DNA of 6,808 nt from an uncultured Spirochaetales bacterium (GTDB lineage: Bacteria > Spirochaetota > Spirochaetia > Sphaerochaetales > Sphaerochaetaceae). The stretch lies in NCBI GenBank assembly GCA_947306375.1, contig CAMZGJ010000063.1, forward strand, positions 1-6,808, read 5' to 3'. The notes under the pieces were generated by a model. It had not been told where the DNA came from. It saw only the letters and a program-made list of their open reading frames with translations, and searched no databases. Made by a program: the position numbers and the translations under genes. This document shows, piece by piece, positions 1 to 6,445 of the stretch. Within the stretch, counting starts at the first letter, position 1. Each line of letters begins with the position of its first letter.

Positions 1-867
1 CTTCTCACCGAACAGACCGGTGGGCATGAACATGAGAACAATAATCAGAAGGACAAATGTGAACGCATCAGAGAAAGTGGTAAGTCCCATTCCCTTGATC
101 AGGTTCTCACAGATTCCGATTATGAAGGCTCCTATAACAGCACCGGGAATGGACCCTATTCCGCCGAATACGGCGGCAACAAAGGCCTTGAGGCCCGGCA
201 TTCCTCCCACAGTGGGGGTAACTCCGGTGTAGTTGGAGAAGAACAGCGCAGATCCTATTGCCGCAAGCAGGGAGCCTATGACAAATGTTGCGCTTATGAC
301 GCTGTTTATCTTAACACCCATGAGCTGGGCCGTCTCAAAGTCTCTGGAAACGGCGCGCATGGCAATTCCTATTTTTGTGTATTTTATTATGCTGACAAGA
401 ACTATTATTAAGAACAGTGTGACAAACGGTGTAATTATCGTTACTCGTTTTGTCATGGCACCGAAGATTTCTATGGAATCTGAAATGAAAGGTACCGGCG
501 GATAGTACTTTGTAAGTCCGCCTGTTACGTACAGCGCAAGATTCTGGATGAGGTAGGACATACCTATTGCAGAAATCATGGCTGACATTCTGGGGGCCGT
601 TCTGAGCGGCTTGTATGCAACCCTTTCAATTGCAAAACCCAGCACTCCCGTTGCCACAATTGCAATGGGCAGGGAGACGTAGAGCGGCATGTAACTGGCC
701 GAATATATGACCATGAGAGCCGCACACATGAAGACATCGCCGTGGGCAAAGTTAATCAGACGCAGTATGCCGTAAACCATGGTGTATCCAATGGCAATGA
801 GCGCGTACTGTCCGCCTGTTGAAATACCTGCCAGGAGATAAGGCAGGTTGGTCTGGAAAAATCCCAT
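1..867 (-). CDS. livH: Branched-chain amino acid ABC transporter permease LivH (C-terminus cut by window edge)
   Basis: Inner-membrane permease of the LivH/LivM type, which with LivM, LivG and LivF imports leucine, isoleucine, valine or related amino acids delivered by a periplasmic binding protein. The frame is open from the ATG at 865-867 to the left edge, giving 289 residues; family members are about 290-310, so only a few C-terminal residues are missing. Family signatures read directly: LRLINFAHGDVFM near residues 35-47, ERVAYKPLR near 100-109, the cytoplasmic coupling stretch GIAMRAVSRDFETAQLMGV near 167-185, and VAAVFGGIGSIPGAVIGAF near 230-248. Several long hydrophobic helices lie between them. 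The start is supported by an AGGAG ribosome site five bases upstream (876-872 on the minus strand). It follows livK after 63 bases containing a terminator-like hairpin, so it is probably expressed at a lower level than livK. The exact substrate cannot be told from sequence. Confidence 0.95.
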   Translation of the reverse strand, partial: MGFFQTNLPYLLAGISTGGQYALIAIGYTMVYGILRLINFAHGDVFMCAALMVIYSASYMPLYVSLPIAIVATGVLGFAIERVAYKPLRTAPRMSAMISAIGMSYLIQNLALYVTGGLTKYYPPVPFISDSIEIFGAMTKRVTIITPFVTLFLIIVLVSIIKYTKIGIAMRAVSRDFETAQLMGVKINSVISATFVIGSLLAAIGSALFFSNYTGVTPTVGGMPGLKAFVAAVFGGIGSIPGAVIGAFIIGICENLIKGMGLTTFSDAFTFVLLIIVLMFMPTGLFGEK

Positions 868-878
868 AATTGCTCCTG

Positions 879-919
879 AAAAAACTGAAACCGCACGGAG
901 CACTGCCCCGCGCGGCTTC
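879..919 (-). terminator. Intrinsic terminator or attenuator between livK and livH
   Basis: Read on the minus strand, GAAGCCGCGCGGGGC (919-905), a three-base loop AGT (904-902) and GCTCCGTGCGGTTTC (901-887) form a 15-bp stem with three G-U pairs and no mismatch. After two bases come six U residues (884-879). That is the form of a rho-independent terminator. The livH ribosome site follows at once (CAGGAG), so partial readthrough would give abundant livK message and less livHMGF message. Binding proteins are usually needed in excess over the membrane complex. The hairpin is seen; its efficiency is inferred. Confidence 0.85.
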
Positions 920-930
920 GTGGGAATAAC

Positions 931-2121
931 TTATTTTACGCTCTGTACGGAGACAAACTGCCACTTTCCTGTAGCATTGTCAACCTTCTTCACGTATGCA
1001 ACCGTTCTTACTGCGTCTCCGTTTGCATCAAATGCAATGTCTCCGGAAACACCCTTGTATGTTACGCCGGGAAGAACTTTCTGAATGTCCGCGCCCTTTG
1101 TGGAACCGGCCTTCTTCAGAGCTTCAAGAGCTGTGTAGTAAGCGTCAAAACCCATTGCGGTTACTGCTGCAATCTCATCGTTTCCGCCGTTGTTTGTCAT
1201 GGCTGTTGCGTTGGTTGCAAGGTAGTTCTTGAGTCCGCTTACAAATGATGTGATCTGCGGGTCAGTTGAACCTTCAACAAAGAAGGTTGTAACGCTGACA
1301 TTGACCTTTGTACCCTTTGCCGCACCGAGGACAACGTTGGAATCCCATGTGTCGCCGGCCAGAATGGGCATTGTCAGACCCTGTGTGTTTGCCTGCTCGA
1401 TAATCAGTGCGGCCGCCTCAATTGAAACGGGTGAGAAGAATACGTCACATCCGCTCTTCTTTGCGTTTGCAACATAGGCTGCAAAGTCTGATGTGCCTTC
1501 AGGGAATGTCTCGTAAACAACAACTCCGCCAAGAGCCTCAAAAGCCTTGATGAAGTAGTTGCACAGACCTACTGAATAGTCATCACCCAGTTTGGCAAGA
1601 GCATAAGCTCTCTTTGCACCGAATGCATCCTTTGCGTAGTTTGCAAGAACTGTGCCCTGGAACGGATCAAGGAAGCAGATCCTGTAGTACCAGTCGTTGC
1701 CGAGTGTTACCTGCGGGTTTGTACATGTGACACCGATTGCGGGGACCTCAGCGCTTGCGAATGTATCGCCTGCGGCGATTGATACACCTGAGCCGTATGA
1801 ACCCAGGACAAGTGAAACGCCCTTGGAAACAAGCTCTGATGCGGCTGTTACAGCCTTGTCATTTGATGACTCGTTGTCAACAATAACAAGCTGGACCTCA
1901 TAGTCGGTTCCGTTGATGTTGACTGTGGGAGTTACGTAGTTGGCGTACTGGATACCCAGGGTCTCCTGCTTTCCGCCTGCTCCGTTGTCACCTGAAGCCG
2001 GTTCATAGACACCGATCTTCACAACCTTGGCGCCCTTTGCTCCTGACTCACTGCTTCCGCCGGCAAATACCAGAGATGCCGAGACAAGAAGGACTGTAAG
2101 CAAAACGATTATTTTCTTCAT
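931..2121 (-). CDS. livK: Branched-chain amino acid ABC transporter, periplasmic substrate-binding protein (LivK/LivJ type)
   Basis: Periplasmic binding protein of the Leu/Ile/Val family (type I fold, Peripla_BP_6 group), 396 residues, the usual length. Residues 1-20 are a Sec signal peptide: KK at 2-3, a hydrophobic core of Ile/Val/Leu, then SLVFA before the probable signal peptidase I site at A20-G21. There is no lipobox cysteine, so the protein is predicted to be soluble in the periplasm, unless anchored otherwise. The mature protein opens with a GGSSES linker, then KIGVYEPASGDNGAGGKQ (residues 35-52), typical of the first strand and ligand loop. VLGSYGSGVSIAAGD (105-119) matches the GS...S loop that binds the amino acid backbone in this family. 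A strong AAGGAGG ribosome site (2135-2129) lies seven bases before the ATG. A sigma-70 promoter is close upstream and livH follows. The ligand could be a branched-chain amino acid, another amino acid or a short amide; sequence does not decide this. Confidence 0.95.
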   Translation of the reverse strand: MKKIIVLLTVLLVSASLVFAGGSSESGAKGAKVVKIGVYEPASGDNGAGGKQETLGIQYANYVTPTVNINGTDYEVQLVIVDNESSNDKAVTAASELVSKGVSLVLGSYGSGVSIAAGDTFASAEVPAIGVTCTNPQVTLGNDWYYRICFLDPFQGTVLANYAKDAFGAKRAYALAKLGDDYSVGLCNYFIKAFEALGGVVVYETFPEGTSDFAAYVANAKKSGCDVFFSPVSIEAAALIIEQANTQGLTMPILAGDTWDSNVVLGAAKGTKVNVSVTTFFVEGSTDPQITSFVSGLKNYLATNATAMTNNGGNDEIAAVTAMGFDAYYTALEALKKAGSTKGADIQKVLPGVTYKGVSGDIAFDANGDAVRTVAYVKKVDNATGKWQFVSVQSVK

Positions 2122-2153
2122 AATGATTCCTCCTTATGATAAAGATTCTGTAC

Positions 2154-2183
2154 ATAATAACACATCTTGAAATGTCATATCAA
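2154..2183 (-). promoter_or_regulatory. Sigma-70 type promoter of livK
   Basis: On the minus strand, TTGATA (2183-2178) and TATTAT (2159-2154) are separated by 18 bases. Each box matches the consensus at five of six positions. Transcription would start near 2147, leaving a leader of about 25 bases with the AAGGAGG site. The promoter overlaps the region just ahead of the divergent symporter gene, so the two genes share one control region. Confidence 0.65.
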
Positions 2184-2201
2184 TTGTTGAAGAATAATAG
2201 C

Positions 2202-3557
2202 ATGCTGAAATTTGTACAGTCTTTCAATTCATATCTGTCGGACTATGTCCTCATAGTCCTTCTTGTCGGCACCGGTGTTTTCTTCACGTTCAAGACAAAA
2301 TTCGTGCAGATAAGATGCTTAGGTGAAGGCTTCAGACGCTTTTTCAAATCCATCAACCTCAAAGGCGGAAAGCAGAAGAGCGGTCTCAGTTCATTCCAGG
2401 CCCTTGCAACGGCAATTGCCGCGCAGGTTGGCACGGGAAACATTGTGGGAGCCTGCGGAGCCATCCTTACCGGTGGTCCGGGCGCCATCTTCTGGATGTG
2501 GATTATTGCATTTTTCGGCATGGCCACAATCTACTCCGAGGCCGTTCTGGCGCAGGAGACAAGGATAAAAGATGAGGAAGGCAAGATCCACGGAGGCCCT
2601 GTCTATTATATAAAAAAGGCCTTTCCCAACGGTTTCGGAACCTTTCTTGCAGTTTTCTTTGCAATTGCGGCAATCCTTGCACTGGGCTTCATGGGAAGCA
2701 TGGTCCAGTCCAATTCAATAGGAGAAACCTGTTCCAACGCACTGGGCCTTCCAAAGTGGACGGTGGGTGTTGCCGTTACGGCAACAGGAGCCCTTATTCT
2801 TATGGGCGGAATACAGAGAATAGCCTCCGTAACCGAGAAAATAGTCCCCTTCATGGCAATGCTCTACCTTGCCGGCGGAATTCTCATCATTCTTCTGAGG
2901 ATAAAGTACCTGCCTGAGACCTTTGCAATGATTTTCCGTTATGCCTTCAGACCTGATGCAATTATAGGCGGCAGCCTGGGTTACGCAATAAAGACCACCG
3001 TGAGCCAGGGTGTTAAGAGAGGCCTTTTCTCCAATGAGGCCGGTATGGGTTCCACTCCCCATGCACACGCAATGGCAAACGTGGAAAAGCCCCACGACCA
3101 GGGCGTTGTAGCCATGGTGGGCCTGTTCGTAGATACTTTTGTCATTCTTACAATTACCGCTCTTGTAGTTATTTCCACCCTCTATGCAGGCGGCGGAGTG
3201 CTTTCCTCCGGAGCGGCGGAAGGGCTGAACAAGGCCAACATGACACAGACTGCATTTGCAACCATTATGGGAAGCAAGGGAGGCGCGCTGTTTGTTGCAG
3301 TATGCCTCCTGTTCTTTGCATTCTCCACAATCCTGAGCTGGAACTTCTTCGGAAGAGTCAACGTTGAATATCTGTTCGGAAAGAGGGCCGTCAATGTCTA
3401 TTCTGTCGTTGCCCTTGCCTTCATATTCCTGGGCTCTCTTCTTTCAAATGACCTTGTCTGGGAGCTTGCGGACATGTTCAACCAACTTATGGTAATTCCC
3501 AACGTCATTGCGCTGTTTGCACTTTCCGCAATTGTTGTGAAGAGTTCAGAAAAATAA
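2202..3557 (+). CDS. Sodium/alanine symporter, AGCS family (AlsT/DagA-like)
   Basis: Integral membrane secondary transporter predicted to import alanine or glycine with sodium. Family hallmarks: QVGTGNIVGACGAILTGGPG followed by AIFWMWIIAFFGMATIYSEA in the first third (2425-2545), and RGLFSNEAGMGSTPHAHA (about 3019-3072), the most conserved AGCS block. About ten hydrophobic segments can be seen. From the ATG at 2202 (MLKFVQSF) the protein has 451 residues, the normal family size. The frame stays open back to an ATG at 2136, but the 22 extra residues overlap the livK leader and promoter, have no ribosome site and do not look like family sequence. The 2202 start itself has only a weak purine stretch (GAAGAA) upstream. 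The gene is divergent from livK and ends three bases from the end of the convergent ROK gene. Substrate (alanine versus glycine) is not resolved. Confidence 0.93.
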   Translation: MLKFVQSFNSYLSDYVLIVLLVGTGVFFTFKTKFVQIRCLGEGFRRFFKSINLKGGKQKSGLSSFQALATAIAAQVGTGNIVGACGAILTGGPGAIFWMWIIAFFGMATIYSEAVLAQETRIKDEEGKIHGGPVYYIKKAFPNGFGTFLAVFFAIAAILALGFMGSMVQSNSIGETCSNALGLPKWTVGVAVTATGALILMGGIQRIASVTEKIVPFMAMLYLAGGILIILLRIKYLPETFAMIFRYAFRPDAIIGGSLGYAIKTTVSQGVKRGLFSNEAGMGSTPHAHAMANVEKPHDQGVVAMVGLFVDTFVILTITALVVISTLYAGGGVLSSGAAEGLNKANMTQTAFATIMGSKGGALFVAVCLLFFAFSTILSWNFFGRVNVEYLFGKRAVNVYSVVALAFIFLGSLLSNDLVWELADMFNQLMVIPNVIALFALSAIVVKSSEK

Positions 3558-3560
3558 TAG

Positions 3561-4712
3561 TCAGACGGATTCCAGGTCTGCCTTTACGGCACAGGCAGCG
3601 GCACCGCGGGCTCCGCCCAGATCATCAAAATCCAAAAACACCGGTTCCGGTTTCCCGCCGGTCCGGTTTTTCAGTTTCTCCCTGTTCTCCTCTGTTGAGA
3701 AGAGCTTGCTTTCTATGACAAAGCAATCCGGCTTTATAATGTTTGAAATATTGTGAATTGCAATTCCGAGGTATCTGACGGCTTCATCAATTATCTCAGT
3801 CACCGCTTTGTCCCCGGACCTTTGGGCTTCCAGTACAAGGTCCATTGTCAGCTTGCCGTTGGCGCGCAGAAGACCTTCAAGCACTGAAGCCTTTTTGTCC
3901 ACAAGTGCCTTTTCCACCTTGTTGAGGATTGAAAGCTCACCTGAATAGTATTCAAGACAGCCTTTGTAACCGTGCTCGCAGGGAGGTCCGTCAGGATTGA
4001 AGATATTGTGCCCTATCTCACCTTCTCCGGTTATTTTTCCGAACCGTTCTCCGGCATCAGTGAGTATTGAGCAGGATATTATGGAGTTGACAAAAAAATA
4101 AGCAAGAGAAGTAACACCCTTTATGGTGCCGTGGTTGAACAGGCTCAGTCCGTATGCTCTGGCTACGGCATTGCTTTCAACATAAACCGGACCCCGGTAA
4201 CAGAGCTTGACCGCAAAATCCTCTCCGAACTTTTTATCTTCAAAATGGAACTTGGGAACGCAGAGACCCACGGCTGAAACACCGTCTGCCGTCATGCCGC
4301 ATTCGGAAAGAACTCTTGAACAGAGCATTGCGGAGCGGTCAAGAACGGCGTTGTAGCCGGCAACCGGTCTCACATCAATGAATGACCCCAGAATGTTGCC
4401 CCTCAGATCAACAAGAACAACCCTGCAGATGCCGTCCCTTATCTCCACACCCAGATACTTTCTGGATTCCGGAACAAAGTCTACAAGCATTGTATGTCTT
4501 CCGAGCGTTTTCTTCTCTGTCGTTACCGGTATTTCCCTCAGCAGCCCGTCATTGAGCATACTGCTTATGTTTGTTGTAATTGTGGGAAGGGTAAGCCCGA
4601 GATTTCCGGCCACCTCATTTCTGGAAACAGGGCCGTTTCTGTAAATATTCTCGCGAATTAAAAATTGATTGACCTCTTTTATACGAGGAAGATTTCTCCC
4701 TATCGACCCCAT
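3561..4712 (-). CDS. ROK-family transcriptional regulator (NagC/XylR/Mlc-like)
   Basis: 383 residues, the standard size for ROK repressors. Residues about 13-60 form a winged helix-turn-helix (VNQFLIRENIYRNGPVSRNE, then VAGNLGLTLPTITTNISSML). The rest is a ROK sugar-sensing domain, including GEIGHNIFNPDGPPCEHGYK (232-250) followed by GCLE (251-254), and GGARGAAACAV (366-376). The zinc site would use H235, C245, H247 and C252; the usual CxCG is CxHG here. In ROK kinases the E-N-D motif carries the catalytic aspartate; here it reads E-S-N (179-181), and the glycine-rich phosphate loop is replaced by GVEIRDG (88-94). Kinase activity is therefore unlikely and a pure sensor/repressor role is inferred. 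GGAG lies eight bases before the ATG. The effector is probably a sugar or sugar phosphate by family analogy. The target genes are unknown; autoregulation is possible given the palindrome upstream. Confidence 0.92.
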   Translation of the reverse strand: MGSIGRNLPRIKEVNQFLIRENIYRNGPVSRNEVAGNLGLTLPTITTNISSMLNDGLLREIPVTTEKKTLGRHTMLVDFVPESRKYLGVEIRDGICRVVLVDLRGNILGSFIDVRPVAGYNAVLDRSAMLCSRVLSECGMTADGVSAVGLCVPKFHFEDKKFGEDFAVKLCYRGPVYVESNAVARAYGLSLFNHGTIKGVTSLAYFFVNSIISCSILTDAGERFGKITGEGEIGHNIFNPDGPPCEHGYKGCLEYYSGELSILNKVEKALVDKKASVLEGLLRANGKLTMDLVLEAQRSGDKAVTEIIDEAVRYLGIAIHNISNIIKPDCFVIESKLFSTEENREKLKNRTGGKPEPVFLDFDDLGGARGAAACAVKADLESV

Positions 4713-4729
4713 ACTTGTTTCTCCGTTTG

Positions 4730-4752
4730 TTAGATTCCTTTGTGTATTCTAA
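4730..4752. promoter_or_regulatory. 23-bp imperfect palindrome, candidate ROK operator
   Basis: TTAGATT (4730-4736) and ATTCTAA (4746-4752) are inverted repeats with one mismatch, nine bases apart. Total span is 23 bp, about the size of known NagC/Mlc operators. It overlaps the proposed -10 box of the ROK gene (TAGAAT, 4751-4746 on the minus strand), so a bound repressor would block transcription. The arms are AT-rich in an AT-rich region, which weakens the case. Confidence 0.4.
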
Positions 4753-4774
4753 CCAAATTTATTAAAGATTTCCA
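4746..4774 (-). promoter_or_regulatory. Probable promoter of the ROK regulator gene
   Basis: On the minus strand, TGGAAA (4774-4769) lies 17 bases before TAGAAT (4751-4746). The -10 box matches the consensus at five of six positions and the -35 box at four of six. Long A/T runs upstream (4775-4845) could act as an UP element. The predicted leader is about 30 bases and contains GGAG. Confidence 0.4.
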
Positions 4775-4859
4775 TAATTTTTTTGACAGATTTAATGAAA
4801 ATGTTTAAAAAAATAGTTATTATTTTAACAATAAAAAAATAAGAGAAAACAGGAATGGG

Positions 4860-4874
4860 CGGATTGTAAATCCG
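4860..4874 (-). terminator. Small hairpin just past the glyA stop, possible weak terminator
   Basis: CGGATT (4874-4869 read on the minus strand as CGGATT), loop TAC and AATCCG form a perfect 6-bp stem, starting 10 bases after the glyA stop codon. The nearest U-rich tracts on the minus strand come some 10 to 20 bases later (TTTTCTCTTATTTTTTT), so it is not a textbook terminator. It could protect the 3' end or end transcription partly. It is also a reason to regard the ROK gene as separately transcribed. Confidence 0.35.
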
Positions 4875-4884
4875 GGTGTATTTT

Positions 4885-6183
4885 TCAGAGGTTTGCCTCA
4901 ATGAAATCCGGGTCAATCTCGGGGTAGAGTCTGAAGGTGTCCAGAAGTTCCCTCACCTCTTTGTTCATGCTCTGAACAAAGCTGTCATCCATGGTTATTC
5001 CGGACTTGGAGCGCAGTCCCTGCTCGTTAACCTTGGGCACTGTGTTGCTCAGAATCATATAGATCATTTTTGCAATCTTCTTCATTTCCCCTGCACCCAT
5101 TCCGAGTGTTGTTGCGGCGGGAACGCCCACCCTTATTCCGGATGTGTACCACGGGCCGTTTATGTCTCCGGGAATTGTGTTTCTGTTCACTGTAAGACCG
5201 CAGGTGCGCAGGGCTTTTTCAGCCTGCCTTCCCGTTATGCCAAAGGGAGTTACATCCACAAGAATAAGGTGGTTCTCAGAACCTCCCGTCAGGACCTTGA
5301 GTCCCTGTTCCATACAAGCTGCGGCAAGTGCCTTTGAGTTTCTGACAATGCTTGCGGCGTACTTTCTGAACTCAGGGGTATGGGCCTCTTTCAGGGCAAT
5401 GAGCTTTGCGGTCATAACGTGGGGAAGCGGTCCGCCTATTACAAGAGGACATCCCTTGTCCACGCTTTCCGCAAACTCCTGCTTGCATAAAATCATTCCG
5501 CCGCGGGGTCCGCGGAGGGTCTTGTGTGTGGTTGTTGTGACAATGTGTGCCCAGAGAACCGGATCATAGTCACCGGTGTAGACCTTTCCGGCCACAAGAC
5601 CTGCAAAGTGAGCCATATCCACCATAAGGACGGCTCCGCATCTGTCTGCAATCTCACGCATGCGGCGGAAGTTGATAATTCCCGGATATGCACTGTAGCC
5701 TGCAAGAAGGATAAGGGGCTTGACCTCCATGGCCTGTTTCTCTATCTCATCGTAGTCCAGAATGCCCTCTCTGTTGACCTTGTAGTAGTAACAGTCAAAA
5801 AGATGCGCAGAGAGGTTCTGCCTGTAGCCGTGTGTGAGATGGCTGCCGCTGTAGTAGTCCATGGAAAGCAGTTTCTGGTTTCTGCACAGGGTACGCAGAT
5901 TATTCCAGTCTTCCCTGCTCATCTCATTGTAGTTCTTCACCTTGGCCTCAATGCAGTAAGGGGTGAGAACCCTGTTGTCCAGAATTGCCCAGTATGCGCA
6001 CAGGTTTGCATCTGCTCCGCTGTGGGGCTGGACGTAGGCGTGGTCGGCACCGAAGAGAGAACAGGCGGTCCTGCAGGCAAGGGACTCAATCTCATCCACA
6101 TTGTCGCATCCGGCGTAGAATCTGTGCTCGGGAACACCCTCCGCGTACTTGTCCGTAAACCAGTTTCCCATGGATGCATGCAC
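4885..6183 (-). CDS. glyA: Serine hydroxymethyltransferase, main open frame (N-terminus displaced by a frameshift)
   Basis: PLP enzyme interconverting serine + tetrahydrofolate with glycine + 5,10-methylenetetrahydrofolate; cytoplasmic, the main source of one-carbon units. The frame shown starts at a GTG (6183-6181) and has 432 residues. Family motifs: DKYAEG (11-16), HRFYAGCDNVD (20-30), QPHSGADAN (52-60), YSGSHLTHGY (111-120), VDMAHFAGL (188-196), TTTTHKTLRGPRGG (216-229) with PLP lysine K221, and TSGIRVG near residue 350. A segment of roughly 30-40 residues before SGSHLTHG (CIEAKVKNYNEMSREDWNNL and on) is an insertion relative to E. coli GlyA, as in spirochaete and chlamydial forms. The GTG is not a natural start: the same frame runs upstream with real family sequence, LKLIESENFCYRAV (6222-6181), including the catalytic glutamate of the SEN motif, to a TAA at 6237-6235. 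The missing first part lies in another frame (6209-6364). LIESEN replaces the usual LIASEN. Unless the shift is bypassed or is an assembly error, the protein is probably inactive. Confidence 0.9.
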   Translation of the reverse strand: MHASMGNWFTDKYAEGVPEHRFYAGCDNVDEIESLACRTACSLFGADHAYVQPHSGADANLCAYWAILDNRVLTPYCIEAKVKNYNEMSREDWNNLRTLCRNQKLLSMDYYSGSHLTHGYRQNLSAHLFDCYYYKVNREGILDYDEIEKQAMEVKPLILLAGYSAYPGIINFRRMREIADRCGAVLMVDMAHFAGLVAGKVYTGDYDPVLWAHIVTTTTHKTLRGPRGGMILCKQEFAESVDKGCPLVIGGPLPHVMTAKLIALKEAHTPEFRKYAASIVRNSKALAAACMEQGLKVLTGGSENHLILVDVTPFGITGRQAEKALRTCGLTVNRNTIPGDINGPWYTSGIRVGVPAATTLGMGAGEMKKIAKMIYMILSNTVPKVNEQGLRSKSGITMDDSFVQSMNKEVRELLDTFRLYPEIDPDFIEANL

Positions 6184-6208
6184 TGCTCTATAGCAGAAAT
6201 TCTCACTT

Positions 6209-6364
6209 TCAATGAGCTTGAGATAAGTTCTCCTTTATGACAGTGCGGACGGCTTCAGGGCTTTTTTCATTCATAAGTTCAACCTGTGAAATGAAATTCA
6301 CGGCGGACGGGTCAATGTTGTCCTTGTGTGTTCTGAAGTACTCTGAGAGAATTCTGGAATTCAT
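6209..6364 (-). pseudogene. glyA: N-terminal fragment of glyA in a shifted frame
   Basis: An ATG at 6364-6362 opens 51 codons, ending at a TGA (6211-6209). The product begins MNSRILSEYF and continues through SAVNFISQVELMNEKSPEAV to VIKE, then runs into unrelated NLSQAH. The first ~45 residues have the length and helical character of the N-terminal arm that precedes LKLIASEN in Treponema-type GlyA. A purine-rich site (CGGAGC) lies about eight bases before the ATG and a promoter is upstream. The continuation (TYLKLIESENF) is in the +1 frame from about 6229 downward, so the true gene is 6364 to 4885 with a break near 6225-6240. In the relatives I recall, about seven residues separate the KE from LKL; here only two can be fitted plus one extra base, consistent with a deletion of about 14 bases. 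Confidence 0.75.
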
Positions 6365-6397
6365 ATCTGTCTGCTCCGGTGTGTATTTTTAACGGTT

Positions 6398-6426
6398 ATT
6401 CTAATGCCATAAGGGTTGTTACTCAA
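6398..6426 (-). promoter_or_regulatory. Probable glyA promoter
   Basis: On the minus strand, TTGAGT (6426-6421) and TAGAAT (6403-6398) are 17 bases apart; they match consensus at four and five of six positions. Start of transcription would fall near 6391, inside a small palindrome TAACGGTTA (6390-6398), leaving a leader of about 27 bases. The -35 box abuts and shares one base with the -35 box of the divergent apt promoter. Confidence 0.5.
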
Positions 6427-6445
6427 GAGCGTAACAGGGTATAAT
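6416..6445 (+). promoter_or_regulatory. Probable apt promoter
   Basis: TTGTTA (6416-6421) and a perfect TATAAT (6440-6445) lie 18 bases apart. Transcription would start near 6452, giving a leader of about 18 bases that contains the GGAGG ribosome site. Both palindromes of this intergenic region overlap the promoter. Confidence 0.6.
6417..6436. promoter_or_regulatory. Inverted repeat TGTTAC-N8-GTAACA between glyA and apt, candidate operator
   Basis: Perfect 6-bp arms (6417-6422 and 6431-6436) with an 8-base centre, 20 bp in all. It covers most of the -35 box of apt and the whole -35 box of glyA, which is placed to control both directions. The protein is unknown. Confidence 0.5.

Noticed and set aside
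2136..2201. 22-residue N-terminal extension of the AGCS symporter
   Set aside because: The ATG at 2136 overlaps the livK ribosome site, has no ribosome site of its own, and the extra residues do not resemble the start of the family; 2202 fits the normal length.
3562..3580. CAGAC...GTCTG inverted repeat at the symporter/ROK convergent junction as a bidirectional terminator
   Set aside because: Only a 5-bp stem with a 9-base loop, no proper U tract on either side, and it lies within the ROK coding end.
4713..4884. Hidden small gene or RNA in the AT-rich gap between glyA and the ROK gene
   Set aside because: No open frame with a ribosome site and no stable structure beyond the 6-bp hairpin; the content is explained by a promoter and the end of glyA.
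4876..5569. Further plus-strand open frames (153 and 141 codons) opposite glyA
   Set aside because: Shadows of the SHMT coding strand, with compositions that mirror it and no family features.
5524..6240. 238-codon open frame on the plus strand inside glyA
   Set aside because: It is antisense to conserved SHMT sequence; its length follows from codon bias of the real gene. No ribosome site or family resemblance.
3561..6364. glyA and the ROK gene as one operon
   Set aside because: Same strand, but a 172-base gap with a hairpin, an AT-rich upstream element and a plausible separate promoter argues for independent transcription.
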